Positions 1 through 7,243 of a DNA stretch of 64,000 nt are shown one piece after another (within the stretch, counting starts at the first letter, position 1; the number at the start of each line of letters is the position of its first letter). Both the position numbers and the translations under genes were made by a program. Origin of the DNA: an uncultured Propionibacteriaceae bacterium (lineage in GTDB: Bacteria; Actinomycetota; Actinomycetes; Propionibacteriales; Propionibacteriaceae); assembly GCA_938046585.1 (NCBI GenBank), contig CALIWR010000003.1, positions 1 to 64,000 of the forward strand. Reading direction: 5' to 3'. The notes beneath the pieces were generated by a model, which saw only the letters and a list, made by a program, of their open reading frames with translations, was not told the DNA's origin and did not search any database.

Positions 1-65
1 TGGTTGGGTTGGGTGTTTCTCGTCGTTCGTCGTGCAGACGGGGTGCTCCGCGGCCGGGCTTCATT

Positions 66-85
66 GCCCTCGCGTCCGCGAGGGC
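66..85 (+). terminator. stem-loop at left end of repeat unit
   Basis: A perfect 8-bp stem (GCCCTCGC / GCGAGGGC) with a 4-nt loop, followed by GGGCC but no T-run. The same module sits directly after stop codons at 4537-4556 and 52631-52650, so it may act in termination or 3'-end stabilisation. Here no upstream gene is visible. Confidence 0.5.
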
Positions 86-270
86 GGGCCGCGTCGCTGA
101 TGCCCCCGTCTTCCTCCTCACTGACGAGAAGGTTCTTCAGGTGGTGGTTGGGTTGGATGTTTCTCGTCGTTCGTCGTGTAGTTCGGGGTGTTGTTGGGGT
201 CGCACCGTGCAGCACACCAGCGGACTGAACCACCACCACAGCCCACCGGCCCGGCCCCAATCGACGGTTC

Positions 271-359
271 GGCCCGCTCCTGTGCGAGGGGGAAGGCCCC
301 GCCGTGGGACGGTCCCGCGGCGGGTATGCGGGGCCTGCTCCTGTGTGAGGGGGAAGGCC
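271..359 (+). repeat. CRISPR-like two-copy mini-array
   Basis: Two near-identical 28-nt repeats (271-298 and 332-359; start GGCC, core GCTCCTGTG, end GGGGGAAGGCC) are separated by a unique 33-nt sequence, a 61-bp period. The repeat is unrelated to the two genuine CRISPR repeats in the window. The second copy runs into the conserved trailer AGTTCCGCTGATGCCCCC. No function is assigned. Confidence 0.6.
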
Positions 360-537
360 AGTTCCGCTGATGCCCCCGTCCTTCTCACTGACGAGAAGGT
401 TCTTGGGTTCGTGGCCGGGTTGGGTGTTTCTCGTCGTTCGTCGTGTAGTTCGGGGTGTTGCTGGGGTCGCATTGTGGAGCACATCAGCGGGCTGAACTAC
501 TGCTGCGGCCTGCCGGCCTGGTCTGAATCGTTGGTTT

Positions 538-626
538 GGCCTGCTCCTGTGCGGGGGAAGGGTAGACGGTGGCATTGGTGGTGGGGAACGCCGGGTTTGG
601 CCTGCTCCTGTGCGAGGGGGAAGGCC
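538..626 (+). repeat. CRISPR-like two-copy mini-array
   Basis: Two further copies of the 28-nt repeat start at 538 (two bases shorter and degenerate at its 3' end) and at 599. The start-to-start distance is again 61 bp. The intervening sequence differs from those in the other mini-arrays. The second copy is followed by the same AGTTCCGCTGATG trailer. The repeat is preceded by GGTTT, as at 4743, 4948 and 5010. Confidence 0.6.
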
Positions 627-871
627 AGTTCCGCTGATGCCCCCGTCCTCCTCACTGAGGAGAAGGCCCTGTCAGGTCGTGGCCAGGCCGGGTGTTTCTC
701 GTCGTCCGTCGCGCAGAACGAAGTTGAGTCGTTCTTCTCTGCGTGATCCGACCTCGCACAACAGCGGGCAGACCTGGTCGAGAGAGACCGCTGCCCACCC
801 AGACCGGGTCTTGGGCCCGTCGGTGTGCGAACCGTCTAGCAAACATCGTCTACAAGCGCTATCATCGTCGT

Positions 872-1213
872 ATGTCGATAGATACAGAAGGTTTGCCTTA
901 CCAGGGGGCGGCTGCCTTGTTCCGATCGCTGTCCGACTCGAACCGGCTCGCGATCGTGCAGCACCTAATGCTGTCGCCGCACCGGGTCGCCGACCTGGTC
1001 GGGCACCTGGGCCTGGCCCAGTCGACGGTCTCAGCGCACGTACGGGGGCTGCGCGACAGTGGCCTGCTGTCGGCTCGGGTTCGAGGCCGGGCCACCTTCT
1101 ATTCCCTAGCCGAGCCGGAGCTAACGGCGGCATTGCTGCAGGCTGCTGAGGCACTGCTGGCAACCACCGCCGAGGTTTCGGTCGAATGCTCTCCCCAGGA
1201 GGTGGCGTCATGA
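872..1213 (+). CDS. ArsR/SmtB-family metal-sensing repressor
   Basis: A 113-residue winged-helix protein, a usual length for ArsR/SmtB repressors. The sequence shows the family pattern: an N-terminal helix with FRSLSDSNRLAIVQHL, a recognition helix AQSTVSAHVRGLRDSGLL, and a wing with GRATFYSLAEPEL. I chose the ATG at 872 because family homology begins there; the frame is open further upstream into repeat DNA. Its stop overlaps the ATG of the CDF exporter, so it probably represses that exporter and is relieved by zinc, cadmium or a similar ion. The metal is inferred from the partner; I did not identify the metal-binding ligands. Confidence 0.85.
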   Translation: MSIDTEGLPYQGAAALFRSLSDSNRLAIVQHLMLSPHRVADLVGHLGLAQSTVSAHVRGLRDSGLLSARVRGRATFYSLAEPELTAALLQAAEALLATTAEVSVECSPQEVAS

Positions 1214-2148
1214 GCGGGCACCATCACGATCATTCCCACGGGCACAGCCACAGCCACGGCTCGTCGAACCGGAAACGTCTGGTGATAGCGCTGTCGATCA
1301 CCGGGCTGATCCTGGTCGCCGAGGTAGTCGGCGCCATCTGGACCGGGAGCCTGGCGCTGCTAGTCGATGCCGGGCATATGCTCACCGACTCGGTCGGGTT
1401 GGTGGTGGCGCTGATCGCAGCCACCCTGATGGCTCGACCCCCGTCGCAGCGCCGTACCTGGGGCTGGCAGCGGGCCGAGGTCCTGTCAGCAGCCCTCCAG
1501 TCGGCGATCCTGCTGATGGTGGGCGGGTACGCGATCTACGAGGGTGTCGTCCGGCTGATCTCACCACCCGAGGTCCGGGGACACAGCCTGGTGATCATTG
1601 GGGCCATCGGCCTGCTGGGCAACCTGCTGTCGCTGCTGGTCCTGGCCGGCGGGCGAGGCAGCAACCTGAATATGAAAGCCGCCTTCCTCGAGGTCTTGAA
1701 CGACGCTTTCGGTTCGGTGGCCGTGATCGTTGCCGCAGTCGTGATCGAGTTCACCGGCTGGACCCGGGCCGATGCGCTCGCAGGCCTGATCGTCGCAGGC
1801 TTGATCCTGCCCCGGGCGGTAGTGCTGCTGCGCCAGTCCGGGTCGATCCTGCTGGAGACCACCCCGGCTGGCCTCGACCTAGCCGAGGTCCGCGAGCACA
1901 TCACCGCGCTGCCGCACGTTAGGGGTGTCCACGATCTGCATGCCTCGGTGGTCAGCTCCGACCTGCCGATCCTCACCGCCCATGTGGTCTTGGAGGAAGA
2001 GTGCTTCACCGACGGGCATTGCCAGAGCATCCTGCAGGGGATCCAGGACTGCCTGCAACAGCACCACCAGATCAGCATCGAGCACAGCACCCTGCAGCTC
2101 GAGTCCGAAAACATCGCCCGTACCCACGAGGAGCACCTGCACGCGTAG
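1210..2148 (+). CDS. cation diffusion facilitator (CzcD/ZitB-like metal efflux)
   Basis: 312 residues from the ATG at 1210, which overlaps the arsR stop and follows an AGGAGG ribosome site. The N-terminus is a His-rich metal-binding stretch (HHHDHSHGHSHSHG). The CDF membrane domain follows with the metal-site motif LLVDAGHMLTDS in the second helix and LEVLNDAFGSVAVIVAA in the fifth, then a soluble C-terminal dimerisation domain (about residues 220-312) rich in His and Glu. The family exports Zn, Cd or Co by proton antiport across the plasma membrane. Pairing with ArsR indicates a metal-inducible resistance operon. The exact substrate cannot be read from sequence. Confidence 0.92.
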   Translation: MSGHHHDHSHGHSHSHGSSNRKRLVIALSITGLILVAEVVGAIWTGSLALLVDAGHMLTDSVGLVVALIAATLMARPPSQRRTWGWQRAEVLSAALQSAILLMVGGYAIYEGVVRLISPPEVRGHSLVIIGAIGLLGNLLSLLVLAGGRGSNLNMKAAFLEVLNDAFGSVAVIVAAVVIEFTGWTRADALAGLIVAGLILPRAVVLLRQSGSILLETTPAGLDLAEVREHITALPHVRGVHDLHASVVSSDLPILTAHVVLEEECFTDGHCQSILQGIQDCLQQHHQISIEHSTLQLESENIARTHEEHLHA

Positions 2149-2255
2149 ACGATGAGGTCGTATCCGGATCTCTAGGTTTGAGGCTAGAATGTCACAGACA
2201 AGGCCAGGATGCCGACAGCCGTGTCCGGCGTCACCCAACCCAGGAAAATCTCTGA

Positions 2256-2284
2256 TTGTCTGAAAATGACCCTAGATCATTATA
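2256..2284 (+). promoter_or_regulatory. candidate promoter for the response regulator operon
   Basis: In the 197-bp gap before the response regulator a TTGTCT (2256-2261) lies 17 bp before ATTATA (2279-2284), in a locally AT-rich patch unusual for this DNA. It is about 60 bp upstream of the ATG at 2346. This is a sigma-70-type pattern match by eye only. Confidence 0.35.
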
Positions 2285-2345
2285 GAGAACGTTATCGCGG
2301 GGCGGTGATCCCGGCGCAGGCGGTTCCGCATGGCAGAGTTATCCC

Positions 2346-3044
2346 ATGCAAGTCCTCGTGGTGGATGATGACCAGGCGGTGCGGGATTCGCTCGCCCGGT
2401 CTTTGCGGTATTCCGGCTACGAGGTGCTCACTGCGGCCGACGGGGTGGAGGCCCTGGCCCAGTTGTCGGCTCACCGGCCGGACGCGGTGATCATGGACGT
2501 GATGATGCCGCGCCTGGACGGGTTGGAGACCACCCGAATGCTACGGGCCAACGGTAACGACGTCCCGATCCTGGTACTCACCGCCCGCGATGCGGTCAAC
2601 GACCGGGTGGACGGGCTGGACGCCGGCGGTGATGACTACATGGCTAAGCCCTTCTCCCTGGAGGAATTACTGGCCCGGCTGCGGGCCCTGACCCGCCGTA
2701 CCCGCAGCAACACCGAGGACGAGTCTGGAACCGAGACCGAACAACTGACCTTCGCCGATATGGTGCTGGACCCGCAGACCCGCGAAGTGACCCGCGGCTT
2801 ACGGCGAATCTCTCTGACCCGTACCGAGTTCGCGCTGCTGCAGACGTTCATGGAACACCCACGCCGGGTGCTGGAGCGGGGCTGGCTGTTGAACGAGGTG
2901 TGGGGCTTCGACTTCCCAACCACCGCCAATTCACTTGAGGTGTACATCGGTTACCTACGGCGCAAGACCGAACATGACGGTGAGGCCCGACTGATCCATA
3001 CCGTCCGCGGAGTCGGGTACGTGCTGCGCGAGACACCCCCGTGA
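2346..3044 (+). CDS. OmpR/PhoB-type response regulator (MprA-like)
   Basis: 232 residues. The receiver domain (about 1-118) carries the acidic pair VVDDDQ, the phospho-acceptor Asp in VIMDVMMPRLDG, a conserved Thr in VLTARD and Lys in YMAKPFSLEELLARL. The C-terminal winged helix (about 135-230) has ISLTRTEFALLQTFMEHPRRVLER and the terminal IHTVRGVGYVLR. Its stop overlaps the kinase start by four bases. The kinase H-box resembles that of MprB, so an envelope-stress pair like MprAB is the closest match, though the regulon is unknown. Confidence 0.9.
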   Translation: MQVLVVDDDQAVRDSLARSLRYSGYEVLTAADGVEALAQLSAHRPDAVIMDVMMPRLDGLETTRMLRANGNDVPILVLTARDAVNDRVDGLDAGGDDYMAKPFSLEELLARLRALTRRTRSNTEDESGTETEQLTFADMVLDPQTREVTRGLRRISLTRTEFALLQTFMEHPRRVLERGWLLNEVWGFDFPTTANSLEVYIGYLRRKTEHDGEARLIHTVRGVGYVLRETPP

Positions 3045-4534
3045 CCGAGCCGGAGTCGATCGCACCACCGGTCCCGATCGAGGTTCCCGAGGCTCCGCCG
3101 CGACCTCGACCGGGGGCTCGGCGTTCCCCATTCCCGATCGAGGTCTTCTGGCCAGGCTGGCTGGGATGGCCGCGGCGGGCCACGCTACAGCAGCGGTTGA
3201 TCTGGCTGACCGCCCTAGCCGTCGCAACAGCCGTCGCCCTGACCGGGATCGCGTTGTACTTCGCGACCCGGCATTCGCTGTACGAGCAACTCGACAATGA
3301 ACTGCTGCAGACGGCGAACCTGCTGTCGGACCAAGTCGCCAGCGAGAACGACCTGTCCACGGTCGGCGGCATCAACCCGGACTCCTTACAAGCTGCGAAT
3401 GTGGTGCTGGCGTTGGTGCAGGCCAACCTGGGGGTGACAACCATCCCTGGAGAGACCATCACCTACGACACCGGCGCCCCCGAGGTCACCATCGCCCGTA
3501 CCGGGCGAGGGCATTCAGCCCGTTCAGTGGTCGCCAGCGATGGCGAACTGTACCGAATCGTCGCAGTACCACTTAGCGGCCGCGACGGATACGCCCTGGT
3601 ACTGGGCCGTTCCCTGCGCCCAACTCTGGCCACGCTACGCCAGATGTGGGGAATCTTGGCCGTAGTCGCGATTACCGGCGTCGTGGCCGCAGCCTTCTCC
3701 GGTATGGCCGTGGCTCGTTCCTCGTTGCTGCCGATCCGGCGGCTGACCGCAGCGGTAACCCGGATCACCGAAACCGACGAATTGGCTCCGATTACAGCCG
3801 AAGGCCCGGCCGAACTGGCTGAACTGGCGAGTTCGTTCAATTCGATGGTCCGAACGCTGGCCAACTCCCGTGAGCGACAACGCCGCCTGATCGCCGACGC
3901 CGGCCATGAACTACGCACCCCGCTCACTTCGCTACGGACCAATATCGAGCTCCTGATCGCCGACGAGCGCTCGGGAATGCTGCCCGAGGGCGCCCGCAGC
4001 GACATTCTGCGCGATGTGGCCGCCCAGGTGGGCGAGTTCTCAGCCCTGGTCCAGGACCTGGTCCAGCTGTCACGTGAGGGCAGCGTCGACCTGCTGCGCG
4101 AGGAGATGGATCTGGCCGATGTGATCGCTAATGCGGTCACCCGTGCCCGGCGCCGCGGCCCGACGATGTTCTTCGATGTCACCCTGGAACCGCACGTGAT
4201 GATGGGCAATCCGGCAACCTTGGAGCGGGCATTCACTAACCTGCTCGACAATGCAGTGAAGTTCTCACCGAACGGTTCTGTGATCCGGGTGGCGATGGCC
4301 GATGGCCTAGTCACCGTGGCCGATGAGGGTCAGGGCATCGCCGAGGAGGACCTGCCGCACATCTTTGAGCGTTTCTACCGCTCCGACCGGTCCCGCAATG
4401 CTCCTGGTACGGGGCTGGGCCTGTCGATTGTTGCCCACACCATCAACGCCCACGGCGGCTGGGTCAAAGCCGGCGCCGCACCCGGCGGCGGTGCCGAGTT
4501 CACGGTCTACCTGCCGCAGGAGCCGCAGGTGTGA
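3041..4534 (+). CDS. sensor histidine kinase (MprB-like)
   Basis: 497 residues. A proline-rich cytoplasmic N-terminus (about 1-45) is followed by a first membrane helix, an extracytoplasmic sensor region of roughly 100 residues, a second membrane helix (LAVVAITGVVAAAFSGMAV), a HAMP linker, the H-box DAGHELRTPLTSLRTN, and an ATPase domain with N-box RAFTNLLDNAVKFSPNG and G-boxes DEGQGIAEEDLPHIFERFY and GTGLGLSIV. It should phosphorylate the adjacent regulator. Two bases after its stop codon a perfect stem-loop begins (4537-4556). Confidence 0.9.
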   Translation: MTEPESIAPPVPIEVPEAPPRPRPGARRSPFPIEVFWPGWLGWPRRATLQQRLIWLTALAVATAVALTGIALYFATRHSLYEQLDNELLQTANLLSDQVASENDLSTVGGINPDSLQAANVVLALVQANLGVTTIPGETITYDTGAPEVTIARTGRGHSARSVVASDGELYRIVAVPLSGRDGYALVLGRSLRPTLATLRQMWGILAVVAITGVVAAAFSGMAVARSSLLPIRRLTAAVTRITETDELAPITAEGPAELAELASSFNSMVRTLANSRERQRRLIADAGHELRTPLTSLRTNIELLIADERSGMLPEGARSDILRDVAAQVGEFSALVQDLVQLSREGSVDLLREEMDLADVIANAVTRARRRGPTMFFDVTLEPHVMMGNPATLERAFTNLLDNAVKFSPNGSVIRVAMADGLVTVADEGQGIAEEDLPHIFERFYRSDRSRNAPGTGLGLSIVAHTINAHGGWVKAGAAPGGGAEFTVYLPQEPQV

Positions 4535-4536
4535 TT

Positions 4537-4556
4537 GCCCGAGCCTTCGCTCGGGC
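4537..4556 (+). terminator. stem-loop directly after the kinase stop
   Basis: An 8-bp perfect stem GCCCGAGC / GCTCGGGC with loop CTTC, starting two bases after TGA. The equivalent stem at 66-85 and 52631-52650 reads GCCCTCGC / GCGAGGGC. The arms differ but pairing is kept on both sides, so the pairing itself appears selected. It lacks a T-tract. Confidence 0.6.
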
Positions 4557-4947
4557 GGGCCGCGTCGCTAATGCCCCCGTCTTCCTCCTCACTGACGAGA
4601 AGGCCCTTTCAGGTGGTGGTTGGGTTGGGTGTTTCTCGTCGTTCGTCGTCCAGTTCGGGGTGTTGTTGGGGTCGCACCGTGCAGCACACCAGCGGGCTGA
4701 ACTACTGCTGCGGCCTGCCGGCCTGGTCTGAATCGTTGGTTTGGCCCGCTCCTGTGCGGGGGCAAGGCCAGTTCTGCTGATGCCCCGTCCTCCTCACTGA
4801 CGAGAAGGCCCTTTCAGGTGGTGGCTGGGTTGGGTGTTTCTCGTCGTTCGTCGTGCAGTTCGGGGTGTTGTTGGGGTCGCACCGTGCAGCACACCAGCGG
4901 GCTGAACTACTGCTGCGGCCTGCCGGCCTGGTCTGAATCGTTGGTTT

Positions 4948-5159
4948 GGCCCGCTGCTGTGCGAGGGGAAACCCGGTGGGAAGCCCGGGCAGTCAGAACC
5001 GAACGGTTTGGCCTGCTCCTGTGCGAGGGGGAAGGCCCTCACCAAGCCGCGCAAGCGTCGCCTGAGCGGCGGCCTGCTCCTGTGTGAGGGGGAAGGCCCC
5101 CACGCTTCGGAGTGGAGGTAGCGGGACATTGGGCCCGCTGCTGTGCGAGGGGGAAGGCC
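4948..5159 (+). repeat. CRISPR-like four-copy mini-array
   Basis: Copies of the 28-nt repeat (GGCC at both ends, core GCTCCTGTG or GCTGCTGTG, then GAGGGGGAAGG) start at 4948, 5010, 5071 and 5132. Periods are 62, 61 and 61 bp. The 33-nt intervening sequences at 5038-5070 and 5099-5131 are unrelated to each other and to those at 299-331. This is CRISPR geometry, but no cas gene is adjacent and the repeat does not resemble either genuine array. A diverged tandem repeat cannot be excluded. Confidence 0.6.
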
Positions 5160-5467
5160 AGTTCCGCTGAGTCCCCCGTCCTCCTCACTGACGAGAAAGC
5201 CCATCAGGTGGTGGCCGGGTTGGTCGTTTCTCGTCGTTCGTCGTCCAGTCCGGGTGCTCAGCGGCCGTGTTCGATCGCCCTCGCCTACGAGGCTGGCGGC
5301 GTCACTGACGCCCCGAACGGGGCCCTCTCGCCAAGAAAATGCTTGAACGACCAAACCGCGAAGCACTAGGGGATTCGTCATGGCTGAGAGATGATCTGCT
5401 GTTGTCACCGCTTGACCTACCCCAGATCGGATGCTTGTGTGGAGGTGCAGTACGAGAGGAGCAGCTC

Positions 5468-6118
5468 TTGACCGACACCACCTCCGACAGCCTGGATCTG
5501 GCCACCGCCCAGCGGCGGGCCGCCGCTTTCGCCTGGGCCATGGAACAGGCCGCCCCGACCGGTCCTCGAACCGGTCACGACCCGACCGGATCCGTGACCG
5601 TCACAGTCGACCCCGACGGGCGTACCAGCCATATCGATCTGGCCGACACCTGGGCCACACGGATCGCGCCCGACCAGCTGGCCCAGGCGATCGTGGCGGC
5701 AGCTCGGGCCGCCGAGGCCCAGGGGATGACCGACTTCCTGACCGCAATTGCCGCCCTGCCTGAATCACTCGACGAGATAGAACCACCACGGGACTACCTC
5801 GAACAGAAGATGGCGCAGCACGCGACCTCGATCCTCGAATTGGAGCGGACCAATCCCCGCCTCGACGAGGTCGTGGCCATGCTCGACCAGGCCACCGCGA
5901 ACGCCACGACCACCATGGCCCAGATCGACCAGCCGGCGACGACCCCGGAACCCGAGCCCCCCGCCGTATCGCTCGACGATCCGATCAGCTTCACCCTCAC
6001 CGCTCGCGGCGGCATCACAGCCTGCGCAATCGACCCCACCTGGATTCGCCGCTTCCCCGGCTCCCGGGTGGGCGACGAACTCAACTCGGCCCTGGCCGAA
6101 CACCTGGAAAGGAACTGA
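5468..6118 (+). CDS. YbaB/EbfC-like protein of an ESX-type cassette
   Basis: 216 residues if translation starts at TTG 5468, which has GAGAGGAG a few bases upstream; the frame is open further but unsupported. The N-terminal half (about 30-90) resembles the YbaB/EbfC fold with VTVTVDPDGRTSHIDLADTW and a helical region, and a second beta segment ISFTLTARGGITACAIDP lies near the C-terminus. In actinobacteria such proteins often sit beside WXG100/EspC genes. A similar protein opens the cassette at 49464-51815. The molecular role (nucleoid-binding or secretion accessory) is unknown. Confidence 0.6.
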   Translation: MTDTTSDSLDLATAQRRAAAFAWAMEQAAPTGPRTGHDPTGSVTVTVDPDGRTSHIDLADTWATRIAPDQLAQAIVAAARAAEAQGMTDFLTAIAALPESLDEIEPPRDYLEQKMAQHATSILELERTNPRLDEVVAMLDQATANATTTMAQIDQPATTPEPEPPAVSLDDPISFTLTARGGITACAIDPTWIRRFPGSRVGDELNSALAEHLERN

Positions 6119-6120
6119 CG

Positions 6121-6438
6121 ATGGGACGACCACCCACCCAAGAGGAGATGACCCGCTCCCTCGAAGACCTGCGCCACGCCGCCGACGAGTGGACCGCATG
6201 CGGTGCCTGGCTGGCCTCGAACAGCAGCAAGTTTGATGGCCATATCGCTCGAGGCATGAGTTTTGGGCTGTATGTCCTCATAGGGATGACGTACGAGAAG
6301 GCCTGTCACCGCCTGGCGCAGGCGGCTCACGATGGAGGGGCGAAACTGCAACAGGTCGGCAGCACGCTGCGGAAAGTGCATGACGCCTACCGCGACGATG
6401 AGCAAAACAACGTTCACCTGGCCCAAGGAAGGTGGTAG
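6121..6438 (+). CDS. EspC-like ESX (type VII) secretion-associated protein
   Basis: 105 residues, mostly helical, with no signal peptide. The C-terminus contains Tyr90-Arg-Asp-Asp-Glu94, matching the YxxxD/E export signal of type VII substrates. Size and position beside a WXG-containing protein fit the EspC family. The ATG follows AAAGGA and lies two bases after the upstream stop. It probably folds as a helical hairpin with the next gene product and is exported by an ESX system encoded elsewhere. No EccC or other secretion component is in the window. Confidence 0.6.
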   Translation: MGRPPTQEEMTRSLEDLRHAADEWTACGAWLASNSSKFDGHIARGMSFGLYVLIGMTYEKACHRLAQAAHDGGAKLQQVGSTLRKVHDAYRDDEQNNVHLAQGRW

Positions 6439-6442
6439 AGCA

Positions 6443-7243
6443 ATGAGCACCGAGATAGTCGAACGAATCGAATTCGATCAGGAACAGTTCTCTGCCCTGT
6501 GTGAGTCGATCAGAAAGGGCCTGGCTACTCTGTCTGATACGATATTCCCTGCCCTTCGCCCAGCCCTCGACCTCTACTTCGACGCCAACCTTGTGTTGCC
6601 CGTGATGCGTAAGGTCGGCTACAAGATCGTGAGATGGGCGCTCGACATGCTCGCCACGTTCCTCAACATAATGGTCGACTTCCTCGAGGGCTTACTGGTT
6701 CCTCTTTTCGCATTCGTGAGAGGGGCGCTATGGGCCGATAATTCTGAGTATCTTCACAGCATCGCTGGCAGACTCGATGAGTCAATGAAGGCCTTGGCCG
6801 TGACCTGGCAGGGTGAGGGACAGCAGGCCTTCGCCCTGCACGGAGCCCGGCATGCCGCCAAGACGACAGAGCTGGCTGAGCTGGCCAAGACCCTGAAAAC
6901 CCAGCTGTATGGGTTGGCCGCAGGATCGGTGGGCTGCTACGTCGCTATCGGTGCGATCATCTCCGCTGCGGTAGCCGCCTGTTCTGCAGCAGCGGCGTCC
7001 ACCGCTGCCGATGGCCCAGTCGGACCGTCGGCGGCTGGAGGGGTCATGGTGCTGGCATACGTCAAGGTGTCCGCCGTCCTCGCGCTGCTGGCCTCTCTGA
7101 TTGCCTACCATGTCACGACCATGGAGACCATCGGTGATAAGAGTGATGCTGTGGCCAAGGCCTGGCCGGAGCCTGGAGTCGCCAGGTATGACGACGGCAG
7201 CCTGGCGGATGGCGATGACACCAGCTGGTCGACCGAGCGATGA
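6443..7243 (+). CDS. WXG-containing ESX-type protein with membrane segments
   Basis: 266 residues from ATG 6443, five bases after the previous stop. A central helical region contains Trp-Gln-Gly in VTWQGEGQQAF, the WXG turn. Upstream is a hydrophobic stretch (ALDMLATFLNIMVDFLEGLL), and two strongly hydrophobic segments follow (about residues 150-235, including GCYVAIGAIISAAVAACSAAA). This fits a long WXG100-type partner of the EspC-like neighbour, possibly membrane associated. Its start overlaps nothing unusual; its stop overlaps the next ATG. Function beyond family resemblance is unknown. Confidence 0.55.
   Translation: MSTEIVERIEFDQEQFSALCESIRKGLATLSDTIFPALRPALDLYFDANLVLPVMRKVGYKIVRWALDMLATFLNIMVDFLEGLLVPLFAFVRGALWADNSEYLHSIAGRLDESMKALAVTWQGEGQQAFALHGARHAAKTTELAELAKTLKTQLYGLAAGSVGCYVAIGAIISAAVAACSAAAASTAADGPVGPSAAGGVMVLAYVKVSAVLALLASLIAYHVTTMETIGDKSDAVAKAWPEPGVARYDDGSLADGDDTSWSTER

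Larger units (their letters stand above)
1..735 (+). repeat. dispersed structured repeat, cluster A
   Basis: This noncoding stretch holds about two and a half units of a repeat that recurs at 4535-5300 and, inverted, at 52495-52652. A unit contains a GC stem-loop (66-85), a C-rich run ending CTGACGAGAAGG (121-132, 388-399, variant at 655), an inverted partner TTTCTCGTC about 30 nt later, a block ending CAGCACACCAGCGG, and then one or two copies of a 28-nt repeat. Open frames here give arginine-rich, low-complexity peptides with no start context and follow the DNA repeat, so I do not call genes. The unit boundaries are approximate and the left end lies outside the window. Confidence 0.8.
4535..5300 (+). 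repeat. dispersed structured repeat, cluster B
   Basis: Noncoding. Two near-complete units plus a third partial unit of the family described at 1-735. CTGACGAGAAGG or close variants occur at 4592, 4797 and 5188, each followed by TTTCTCGTCGTTCGTCG. GCACACCAGCGGGC occurs at 4684-4697 and 4889-4902, followed by a shared block TACTGCTGCGGCCTG. The first unit ends with one 28-nt repeat (4743-4769) and the second with four (4948-5159). From about 5300 to 5467 the sequence has no repeat and holds only the start region of the next gene. Confidence 0.8.

Noticed and set aside
9..746. A 245-codon open frame upstream of arsR
   Set aside because: It follows the dispersed DNA repeat, has no ribosome site, and its repeated peptides mirror the repeat units.
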